From Ephemerocybe angulata (taxonomy: Eukaryota > Basidiomycota > Agaricomycetes > Agaricales > Psathyrellaceae), in the NCBI GenBank assembly GCA_013368325.1, contig JAACJK010000175.1, positions 225,868-289,867 of the forward strand: DNA of 64,000 nt. The letters run 5' to 3'. The notes under the pieces were generated by a model. That model worked only from the letters and a program-made list of their open reading frames with translations. It ran no database searches and was not told the origin of the DNA. Positions 47,546-57,338 of the stretch are shown piece after piece. Position 1 is the first letter of the stretch; every line of letters starts with the position of its first letter. The position numbers were made by a program, and so were the translations under genes.

Positions 47546-48451
47546 CTTAGTGACTAGTAAGCGATCGTGGGCCGTGGCCGCTGGCAAGGGCAGCTGTCGA
47601 CGGCACGCGACGGGCCTTGGCTTTGACCTCAATGAGATTTTAGACGTAGTCGCGCCATAGGTATACTGCATATGTGAATTGGCAATAGGCACTCTGTGTT
47701 TCTCGCAAGGAGATTTTCAGTGTTAAAACGTTGACTGATAATGGTTCAATAGTTTGAATCAAGTTCTTTAGCGACTGAACCGCAAAAACGATAACATTCT
47801 CTAGGTAAAGGACAACGCAAACACAAAGCCAATCGAGACAATAACGGTACGTTAACTACCTGTACTGGTGCAAGGCATCGAAGACATAACGGAAGCGTAG
47901 ACGTAGCAGCGTAAAAAGGTGTAGAGCGAAAGGAAGAAAAGAAGTAGGTCGGTACGCAAGTAAGTATCGTAAGTATCCTGGTAAGCACGGGACAAGCAGC
48001 AACTACGAACGAGCCAGCCGTTCATCCTTTCATTCATTGGCTCATGCAGATCACGCCGGCGAGGACCACCGGTCACCGCACCATTCAGCCAGTCATTCGT
48101 CCACTCAGTCAGTCAGTCCGTAGCAAAGGAAGGGCAGTCAGTCAGTCTCAGTCTGGGGACGGTAAGTAGGAGGGAGCGGAGGGAGAAGTAAGGGACGAAA
48201 CCGAAGCAGCAGGAGGCGAGCGAGCATATATAGGTGAGAGCAACGGACGGATGAGGCAGGCAGACAAACCGAAGGTCAGGGTGAGCGGTCCCGGCCCTTC
48301 ATTCCTCGAGGACTTGGCGGATAGACAGGGGAAAGAATCTCTTTCTGCGAGCTGGGTTGTTCCCGAAGGACACCCGATGGCGGCGGCCAGTTGCGTTTTC
48401 CCTAGGTCACGCTCGCCATCATGTCTCACAGAGAGGTAGGGGCGTGCCGCT
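47546..48451. other. intergenic with short CAGT-rich microsatellite
   Basis: About 900 bp. CAGTCAGT-type short repeats occur at 48080-48155. No gene is supported. The right end is the 3' flank of the BCS1-like gene. Confidence 0.5.
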
Positions 48452-51400
48452 TTACGACGCCCCGTCCGACGTGGCTTCAACATCGGGGGTGGAGGTGGCG
48501 GAGATGGCGGCAGGCGCATTCTGGTTCTTAACAGCGACCCACTTCTCCTTCTTCAGCGAATCTTCGCCGGCAGCGGCAGCGCTCGACGTCGTGGTTGCAG
48601 CGTCGACGAGGGCACTAACGTCGGTCTCCTCCTCAGACGTGACGCTCTCTTCAGTGTCAGCGTCGGCCCCAGAGGTGGTCGTGTCCTCCTCGGAAGATGA
48701 TGAGGAGGTCGCGTCCTCCACAGCGGCAACGGGGGCTGGAGAAACTACAGTTTCAGTCGGTGCAGAGGAAGCGGTGGCGGTAGAAGAGTCACTCTTGGGG
48801 GTTTCCACCCGAGACAGAGACGCCTTCTTCTTGGCAGCTTTGCGTTCAGCCTTCTACAGGACAGCGCAGAAGAATGTTAGCGGGGAAAAGGAATACATCA
48901 AAAATAAACACGAACCTCCTTCGCCTCTTTCTCTTCCTTCTCCTTTTTCTCCTTAGCATCCTGTTCATCCTTCTATAGGGAAGCAATAGGTCAATAAAGC
49001 TGCGGAAGAAAGCGGGCGGTAAAAGAGAAATGATTCTTGCCTCTTTCTTCACTTTCTCTTCGGCATCTTTCTTTTCCTTTGCCTCCTTAGCCTCCTTCTC
49101 GGCCTTCTCACGCTTCAACTTCTCCCTCGTCTCGCGTTCCGACTTGATCCATTCGCCGACCTCTTCGACGGCCTGCCTAGGGCGGGTCTTGTTTTTCAAA
49201 AGGTAGCCTTGCAAGCTCGCAACCTGAATATCGGTGCAAACGTCAGCGAAAAATAACAAAGACAAATGAGCGTGGGAAATAACGCACGCTAAGTTCGTCC
49301 TCCGGAATCGCCTCGCCAAAGGCCTTGGCGAGCTCCGCAATCTCCTGCTCGGTCAAGAGAGGGATGGAGTGCTTCGACGCCTTGCGCTTCGACCCGGGGA
49401 GGTTCTTCTGCGAAGCGTCCTTGGCCGCGTCCTCCGGAGCCGTCGAGGTTGCCTCAGCAGAAGCACTGGGACCTCCTTCCACTGCGGCAGCGGGGACGGC
49501 GGCGGTCGGCTTGCAGGGGAAGAAGCACTTGAAGATACCCTCAGCCTGCCACTTGGTTGCGTTTGCAAAGTTGATCCAGACGTCCATGCGCCCGGGACGG
49601 CTCAAGGCGGGGTCGAGGCGCTCGATATGGTTCGTCGTGGCGAAGAGGAGTCTAAATTGAGAGAAAGGGAACGTCAGAAATCATGGCATCATTCATCACC
49701 GTTCAAAGAAGTGGAAGCGAGGGCGATACAAAGGGAAAGGGGTGAAGTGGTTAAGAGATGAACAAGAAGGGAAGGTGGCTCGATACGAATGGGATGCGAG
49801 ATGGAGATCTGGATAGGAATAGATATGGGGTGCGATGACTTACCGTCCTTCAGCCGCAGCGACACCATCCAAGCTGTTCAGCAAGCCGCTCAAAGAGAGA
49901 GTAGAACCATCGTTCGTCTCAGCGGCTGCAGTCTCGGTCTTGTCCTTAACGGTAGGCGCGCCTGTAGACTTGTCGTCACGGCTGACCCCACGCGTGAACG
50001 CGGCGTCGAGATCCTCCAAGAGCAAGATACATCTGATGTGAGCAGGGAAAGGAAGTCAGCATACTCCAACTAGAATGCGAGGCCCTTTCGGATCAACGAA
50101 CCTCGAGGGGACGTTGCTCATTAGCGATGACAAAGTATTATCGCTCATCCTGCCAAGTAAAACACGAAATGAAATGAATGCCGTTAGCGTTCGGTATTGC
50201 TCGGAAGGTACGAGGAAATGAAGTTGGAACGCACCCTTTGGCTGAGAGCGAGACGACATAGATGTCAAGGCCAAGTTCGCCCGCAAGAGAGTGAATCAAG
50301 GAAGTCTTGCCACTGAAAGGGAGTCGATATCAGACCAACTTGCGAACGCGAATCAGACTGGGACACAAACCTTCCAGGAACACCATGTAGGAGATACCCT
50401 CTCCTGAAAGGGATTCCTGATAAAGATATGAGGCGCCGTTCCTTTAGCCATGAATAGCCTTTGAATGATACACACCTCGCTCGGCATACCTAAAAGCAAC
50501 CGGTTAGTTCTCTGCAGCAAAAAAGCGGACAAGAAAAGACGCACCATTCTTCGGAATTGAGGAAGTCTTTGCAATCCGCGAGAAGCATCTCTTTAACTCC
50601 AGGTTCGAGTACAATGGAGCTCATGGGCCTTTTCTGGCGTGAGCCATTGAATCTCCAGCCACCATAGGACCTAGATCTGTAAAGGTTCACGAGGGTTCTA
50701 CAACTGCAACGATAATGAAGGGGAGGTAGAGGAGGTGCTTACGTGTCTGCGAGGAAAATGTGAACACGATGCTCGGAGTCTTTCTCGTATTCTCGTTTAG
50801 CCTCAAGCACGAGCTTCTTCAATATATCATTATTCCGTGCAACGACACTAATGGGGCGAGAGGAGGGAGAAGAGGTTAGCTTGTGTCGCTGTGTGAGAGG
50901 CCCATCCCCCGATGAGGGCGGCGCCAATAATAAGGAGCACACACCTGATCTTGAGCGAACATCCATGGCCGTAATCCGGATAGCGCTTGGTGCGAGTAAT
51001 CTGCGCAGCCTCGTCGTCAGCAGCGGTTTCGAAGCAGGGGTAGGTAAACGCGTGTACTTACCCTGAGCCAGTGCCCACGGTAATAGATGGTATGCGTTGT
51101 GTCTAAGCGTCGGTAGGTGAGTAAAGCTGGAGGTCTGACATGCACATTGCGTAGTGTATGACTCACCGACACTCGGCATGAACTGGACCTTTCTCCGGCG
51201 ACGACCGTGCACAAGTCCCTCCTCTTCCTCTTCCTCCTCCTCGACGTCTCCAGCCGTGGACTGGTTGAAGGTGTTTCGGCCGATGGAGCGCGTAGTGATC
51301 TCGAACTCTCGGCTCCGACCCCAAGCAGGTTGCTGTTGGTCGGTTAGCGCGCTTAACTCCGGTTTTGGCGAGTCTTTAACGGGGTCCACATACCTTAGCG

Positions 51401-51768
51401 AGCCAGTGCATAAGCCTGTGCGGGGTGTCAGCATGCACGGCGAAATACGGATAGCGAGAGGCTCACCAGTCGTATGGGTAATCTTCCTGGCTGAAATGCG
51501 CAGTGAGGAAGAATGCTGTTAACGAGCGGCAATTCAATATGTGGCGTTGCAACAGACTACGTGGGCGCTACTCACAGTCGACGAACCCATTCCAAGCTGA
51601 CACCGACGCTCTCCTCGCCGTCTCGACTGTTCCCCCAATAACGACCAGTTTCTATGAAAACTGGTGAGACTGTGCATTGACCGACGACCACGGTGTACAT
51701 ACCAGGGTGTCCTGAATGGCATTTGTGTTCATGCCCAAAGGCGAGAGGATGCTCTTGAGGGCGTCCAT
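48452..51768 (-). CDS. BCS1-family AAA ATPase with long charged C-terminal tail
   Basis: Starts [20 protein letters not shown]. The next exon [20 protein letters not shown] holds the single membrane helix. [20 protein letters not shown] belongs to the BCS1-N domain, followed by an acidic Glu-run insert. The AAA core follows: [11 protein letters not shown] / [10 protein letters not shown] (Walker A, split by an intron near 50310), [12 protein letters not shown] (Walker B) and [20 protein letters not shown] with the [17 protein letters not shown] arginine-finger region. A long low-complexity tail (about 48450-49330 across introns) is K/E-rich ([20 protein letters not shown]), then Ser/Thr/Ala-rich, ending [12 protein letters not shown]. 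Yeast Bcs1 inserts the Rieske protein into complex III. This copy lacks a short normal end and may be one of the expanded mushroom Bcs1-like paralogs. Confidence 0.88.
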
Positions 51769-53380
51769 GGATGCGGGAAGTGGAAAATGGGAGAAAGAAA
51801 GAATTCAAAGGAGAAGAGTGCGGGATGGGCCTTTATAAGTCCCTGAATGCCTCGTGCAATAGAAGAGAGAGCCAATCCGCGGGCCCTGCGGCCCTTGACT
51901 TCCCCTTCCGTTATAATCGAATTTGACAGCCCTGAATCAATCATTTCTATTAACCCCCGTCACCTTGACCTCCCTTGACATTTCATCGAGTCCACAAGCG
52001 CCTGGCTGTGCAGCGCCGACCGACCCTGGTCCTGTGTTCTGCAGTAGAGACCCTCTGCTGTTGCACCGTCCAGCGAGCGCTGCGCGCCATTGCAGTGAGC
52101 GAATCGGTGTGGCGCCTAAAACGAGGCAAGGGTATATCCCCAAGAACTCGGACCCTGAAGCGGTCGGGAGACTGATGGAGACGCCGAAATCTGTCCCACA
52201 GCCTGGGTTCTGCAGACGAGCACCGAGTCATCCCACAGCAGCAACGGCAGCAGAGCCGCATATATGGGGACGCTCCCCGAACGCTGTGCCTTCTCCCGTC
52301 CACAGAAATAGGCGCTGCACTTGCAGGTCTCTCCAAGGACCCCGCATAAAGTACGCGCTCGCCCGTTCACAGCACTTGACGGCGGCAAAAAGCCCGAAAG
52401 TTGGACCACCTGGACCTCCCGGAGGTATCATTCAAGACCCCACATCCCTGATGTTTGGTGCCTACAGGCCGCCCGCCGTCCTCAGGGGCGTTCGCGGTCC
52501 CAGTCGCACCCCCAGTCCGGAAGGCTCTTGCCCAAGACGAGACAGGCGCATGCTCCTCCTCGATGATGCTGTTGAGCAAGGCTGCGCTGATTCTGGCGAC
52601 GGTGGATGATACTCGGATTTCGAATGCTTCTGGCGCCTGTCTATAGTCAGACGACGAACGATCGATCAGGCCGCCCACGGATAGTCCACTCACGTCCATA
52701 TCCTAGTCAGCCTTACTACACGGCTCGCAGCGCCGTAGCGCCGGACCCGAAGGTAGACTATGCTCTCCTTTAATTGTCTGCTGGTATCCTCTAGGGGAAA
52801 GGAAGACTATCCTCGAGGAGCCTCGAGGCTGCATGCTGCATGGATCGCAGTGCATCTCGGTGGCCTGGTTGCAGCTCAATCACCCAGCACATACGTATAG
52901 GAGTTCGCACCTCGCTTGAAAGCCTTCCGGGTCGGGGAATTGGCGCCCAGCTCCCCAGGGTAAAGAACGCGTCACCATTACTAGTACAAATTCTTCCTGA
53001 TTCATGCAATGCTCTGCGTGGGTGGCATACACAGATGGACAGTGGCAACCCGGCCGGCGGTACATCCAAGCAACGAATTATCCTTACATGGTTCTGGGGC
53101 ATCCGTTGATAGCTATGTTGGTCCAGACACACCGCCCCCGTGAGGATGATGGTCATCCTCGCCCGCGAGGATGATTATGTAAGCTGTAAATAATGCCCAC
53201 GCTAGATCAAACCTGCTGTGTGCCACGCCTGAACGGCGTGGCACAGCTCTTTCAACATCCCAATCCGCTCAGTGCACCTCGGATATCCAGAGCCTAGGAG
53301 GAGGAGAAAGAGGGCAGGAGGCTTTTAGATCTTATAGTTCCTTATCCCTGGCCGTTACGTCCACCCCTTTCTTTTCCAAT
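51769..53380. other. intergenic, uncertain gene fragments and hairpins
   Basis: 1.6 kb with GC-rich overlapping frames on both strands, including a 228-codon plus frame (51923-52609) and minus frames of 97-121 codons. Composition does not favour one. A minus-strand segment (about 52430-52640) with EAFEIRVSSTVARISAALL and a GAC/GTGAGT donor upstream may be an exon of an unknown gene. Perfect hairpins lie at 53143-53245. Confidence 0.4.
53219..53245. repeat. perfect 11-bp stem hairpin
   Basis: TGTGCCACGCC (53219-53229) and its exact reverse complement (53235-53245) are separated by a 5-nt loop TGAAC. It lies 135 bp upstream of the ATG at 53381. Nearby GAGGATGA/TCATCCTC/GAGGATGA blocks (53141-53175) make a second small hairpin. 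Confidence 0.85.
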
Positions 53381-55827
53381 ATGGATATCGAGCGCAGTGC
53401 GTCCGCCCACCAATGTCTGTGTAGAGATTACTCCCAGATTTCAGAATGTGTTTCTTGCGTAACGAGTGTTTATCCATCCTGTGGTTCTACAGCCATTCCC
53501 ACCGCGCATACCTCGCCAGTCGGTTCCCTGCATCACGAGTGGCTCTGGTGGATGATTGCAGGTGTCCCGCTGCCCGAAAGCAACCATTGTATCGGCAGAC
53601 ATCGCACCGCCCAAATCACCTCTGCATTGCTTCAGTAGGAGGTGGTCATCCGACGAGTGCTTCTGGAAGCAAGGTACGCGCGAAATCTGACTTGCATTTC
53701 CTGTGGAGGCATCGGTGTTATCGCAGGTGGGTCCGCCACCCCGAAACAGTGCGCCAGTGTTGACCGTCCATCCATTCCTTCTACAGACAACGCACGGCCC
53801 AAACCAGTCCTGCAATGCTTCAGTAAGCGGTGGTCATCCAACGAGTGCTTCTGGAAGCAAAGAACGATCGAAATGTGACCTACATTTCCTCTGGAGGCAT
53901 CGGTATTATCGCAGGTGGGTCCGGAGCCCCGAAACAGTGCGCCAGGGTTGACCGTCCATCCATTCCTTCTACAGACATCGCACCACCAAAATCACCTCTT
54001 CATTGCTTCAGTAAGAGGTGGTCATCCACCGAGAGCTTCTGGAATCAAAGGACGGGCGAAATGTGAGGTGCATTTCCTCTGGAGGCATCGGTATTAAGGT
54101 CCCGTCCTTTCCTTCTACAGACATCGCACCGCCCAAATCACCTCTGCATTACTTCAGTAAGCGGTGGTCATCCAACGAGTGCTTCTAGAAGCAAAGGACG
54201 GGCGAAATGTGACCTGCATTTCCTCTGGAGGCATCGGTATTAAGGTCACGTCCCTTGCTTCTACAGACATCGCACCGCCCAAACCACCTCTGCATTGCTT
54301 CAGTAAACGGTGGTCGTCCGACGAGTGCTTCTGGAGGCGAAGAACGGGCGAAATGTGACCTACATTTCCTCTGGAGGCATCGGTATTATCGCAGGTGGGT
54401 CCGCCGCCCCGAACCAGTGCGCCAGTGTTAATCCTCCTTCCATTGCTTCTACAGACATCGCACCGCCCAAACCACCTCTGCATTGTTTCAGTAAGCGATG
54501 GTCATCCAACGAGTGCTTCTGGAAGCAAAGGACGGGCGAAATGTGACCTGCATTTCCTCTGGAGGCATCGGTATTAAGGTCCCGTCCCTTGCTTCTACAG
54601 ACATCGCACCGCCCAAACCACCTCTGCATTGCTTCAGTAAGCGGTGGTCGTCCGACGAGTGCTTCTGGAGGCGAAGAACGGGCGAAATGTGACCTACATT
54701 TCCTTTGGAGGCATCGGTATTATCGCAGGTGGGTCCGCCGCCCCGAAACAGTGCGCCAGTGTTAACCCTCCTTCCATTGCTTCTACAGACATCGCACCGC
54801 CCAAACCACCTCTGCATTGTTTCAGTAAGCGGTGGTCATCCAACGAGAGCTTCTGGAATCAAAGGACGGGCGAAATGTGACGTGCATTTCCTCTGGAGGC
54901 ATCGGTATTAACCGTTGTTCCTAGAGACATTGTACAACCCAAACCACCCTTGCGATGCTTCTGAAAGCACCGCCCGGCCGCAACGCACGGCCCAAACCAG
55001 GCCTGCAATGCTTCGGTAAGGGGCGGTCACCCGACGAGGAGTTCTGGAAGCAACCCACCGACGAAATGTGACCTGCGTTTGTTCTGGAGGCATCGGTATT
55101 GTCGCAGGTGGGTCCGCCGCTCCGAAACAGTGCGCCAGTGGTGACCCTCCTTCCATTGCTTCTACAGACATCGCACCGCCCAAATCAACTCTGCATTGCT
55201 TCAGTAAAAGGTGGTCATCCAACGAGACGTTCTGGAAGCAATGCGCTGACGAAAAGCGACATGTGTTTCCTCTGGAGGCGTCGATGATTGCAGTGTACAC
55301 CGCCTGGCCGTTGCTTCAGCAGACAGTGCACGGCCCAAACCAATCCTGCGATGCTTCGGTAAGGGGCGGTTACCCAACGAGACGTTCTGGAAGCAACCCA
55401 CCAACGAAATGTGACTTGCGATTCCTCTGGAGGCATCGATAATTACCGCAGGTGGGTTGGCCGCCCCAGAACAGTGTGCCAGTGAACCGTTGTTTCTAGA
55501 GACATTGTGCCACTCAAACCGCCCATGCAATGCTTCTGTAAGAGTTGTTAATCCGACGAAAGGTTCTGGAAGCAACTTTCCGATGAAATGTGGCCTGCGT
55601 TTGCTCTGGAGGCATTGATTAATACCACAGGTGGGACGGCCGCCCCGAAACAGTGTGCCACTGCTGACCACACAACCGTTGTTCCTACAGACATCGTACT
55701 ACACAAACCACTGCTGCAATGCTTCTCTAAGAGGCGGGCGCTTGCTTTTGTATCAACTAGTCATGCATTTGTATGGCTGGTTCTGTCCAATGTTTCTGTA
55801 GACATTGGAATCCTTATTATTATCTGA
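53381..55827 (+). CDS. candidate micro-exon gene built from 36-nt exons
   Basis: Hypothetical model. Exon 1 (53381-53634, MDIERSASAHQCLCRDYSQI onward) reads without a stop to the first donor. It then joins seven 36-nt exons (starts 53787, 53975, 54121, 54267, 54455, 54601, 54789), a fused 89-nt exon (54927-55015), three more 36-nt exons (55168, 55323, 55502) and a last exon (55691-55827) ending in a hydrophobic tail LAFVSTSHAFVWLVLSNVSV and a stop. The sum is 840 nt, exactly 280 codons with no internal stop. Early repeats read HRTAQTTSALLQ; after the fused exon the phase shifts to IAPPKSTLHCF-type. Reading past most donors in the first phase gives an immediate stop (CAG TAA). The cassettes are open in all three frames, so openness alone is weak proof. 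A CT-rich tract precedes the ATG. No homologous family is recognised. Confidence 0.32.
53599..55740 (+). repeat. tandem array of 188/146-bp units with 36-nt exon-like cassettes
   Basis: Fourteen cassettes start at 53599, 53787, 53975, 54121, 54267, 54455, 54601, 54789, 54927, 54980, 55168, 55323, 55502 and 55691, each exactly 36 nt. The distances are 188, 188, 146, 146, 188, 146, 188, 138, 53, 188, 155, 179 and 189. Cassettes begin ACATCGCACC and end TTGCTTCA or a variant. Most have TTCTACAG before them and GTAAG after. Long spacers contain ATCGCAGGTGGGTCC plus GAAACAGTGCGCCAGTGTT; short ones replace this with AAGGTCCCGTCC. The spacer also has a conserved GAAATG..CATTTC hairpin. The right third is more diverged. 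Open frames on the minus strand (up to 156 codons) also occur, so strand is inferred from splice signals. Confidence 0.95.
54163..54830 (+). repeat. 334-bp higher-order duplication
   Basis: Two nearly identical 334-bp blocks (54163-54496 and 54497-54830), each made of one 146-bp and one 188-bp unit. The pairwise difference is only a few bases by eye, so it is the youngest duplication in the array. Confidence 0.85.
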
Positions 55828-56040
55828 CTTTCAGCTCACGGGTCTGTGTACCGTTCTGTGCTGACCCCTTCCGTGTCACGGAGACCCGCCGACAAATGTC
55901 GTGTGCCTCGTCGAGCATCGCCGAGAGGGGCTGCCAGATGGGGCGTGGGAAACCTTGAATTGCACCCATTGTACGCGCGACACTTCCCGTCTCCCTCCCA
56001 CTTCACTCCCTACGTTTCACTCCTACCTGTCCCATCCCCG

Positions 56041-57143
56041 ATGCGCATCCGAAGGCTCGTTCAGCGTTATCCGTACCGGGAGGAGCTGGAGTGGTGCAGC
56101 TTCTGTAACAAGCGACATAGTAAGTCTCCCGATAGGTCTGATTCAGTCGTATTCATGACCGCCTTCTGTCAGCGTCTGACAAGGACGCACCAATACTTCG
56201 CCTTCCTCTCGATCTCTCCCTCTTCATCGTCTCCTTGCTCCCTTTCTCTGACCGTCGCTCCCTACACGACTCGTGCCTTCACATGGAGAAGTTGGTAGCC
56301 ACCCCGGTCACTACACGCGTGCGCAACACCCTCCGGACCTTTGGGCTCGATCCCGCTCCCTTTCTCGAGTCCATGCAGTACTACGGGGCTGTGATCGGAG
56401 GCATGGCGGCTCTTCGAATCTTTGCCGAGGAAGTCCCAATGCCTCGCGTCCTGGAGGTGTATACACAGACGAGCACCGACTCCCACCCGGACTTGGGTGC
56501 CCCACACCAACAGGTTTACGACGACAACGATGCATCGGATGATCGGGGAAATGGCTACCGCCTTGTCGACACGCTCCTCCACACGTATGAGAAATGTACG
56601 GTGCTGGGATACCGCCACTACGGATACGGAGACAACATCGTCAAGATCTTCCGCATGGTCAATACGACGCTCGACCGAGAGATTCTATTCATACAATGTC
56701 GTGTCCCCCCTATTGCGTTAATCACCGAAGCCCCAACAACCGCCCTCATGAATTTCATCACCTCCAACGACGCGGTTTGCCTTTATCCCGAACTCACCGA
56801 GGCTCGCAAGGGGCTTTTCACCATCGTCATCCCTGAAGACGGCTCATCAACGTTCGACATCCCCGTGTTTGATAGGCTCGTTGGCCACGGTTTTACCATG
56901 TTCGAAAACGCAACGCGCGCGATTGGACGTCACCTTTGCCCAATGAACCCCTCCTGCCCCGCACTCTCCAGGGCGTATCCCGACCTCCTGATGTACTCCG
57001 TCCACTTCACCGACGCTGGAAGCTACGGTTCTCGCATTCCTTCGATAACGTGGAACTTAAACGTCCCTTCGTCATGTGGTTCGTCTGAAAGGATACAAAC
57101 CGGTGTGTACTTATATTTTACCGTCAAGTGGACACGAAGCTGA
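56041..57143 (+). CDS. F-box-like hypothetical protein
   Basis: Starts MRIRRLVQRYPYREELEWCS with a C-x-x-C pair (CSFCNKRH), then an intron (GTAAGT near 56120 to CTGTCAG) and TSDKDAPILRLPLDLSLFIV and SLLPFSDRRSLHDSCLHMEK, which has F-box-like spacing. A long single exon follows (MEKLVATPVTTRVRNTLRTF, LVDTLLHTYEKCTVLGYRHY, FRMVNTTLDREILFIQC, YSVHFTDAGSYGSRIPSITW) to the stop at 57143. No signal peptide or TM helix is visible. This domain set resembles lineage-specific mushroom proteins of unknown function. A further 3' intron near 57110 is possible and would change the last dozen residues. Confidence 0.65.
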
Positions 57144-57338
57144 TATCAAGCAGTGGTTGGGCCCGGCAAGTGGCCGAAGGAACTCAGAGGTTGATAGCAT
57201 GTACCATACGTCGAATCTACTCTTTTGTATCGCCACGTTTGTCTCAAATCTCAGATCTCTTAGTGTTTGTCGCGCACAGTGAAAGAAAGGCAGATAAAAT
57301 TCGAGAGACGCAGAAAGAAAACAAAGATCGGTAGATAA

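Noticed and set aside
51923..52609. 228-codon plus-strand frame, Pro/Arg-rich
   Set aside because: GC-rich DNA with long frames on both strands at once; amino-acid makeup looks like a shadow, no domain, and a rival minus-strand exon overlaps it.
53640..55671. Minus-strand frames of 109-156 codons across the tandem array (MQRWFGRCDVCRSNG-type) as zinc-finger-like proteins
   Set aside because: CxxC spacing recurs only because the repeat recurs. Frames start and stop with the unit length, and donor/acceptor signals favour the plus strand. Kept as an alternative, not called.
53599..55740. CRISPR array
   Set aside because: Repeats are 36 nt but spacers are also repeated and 110-152 bp long, the genome is eukaryotic, and no cas gene is present.
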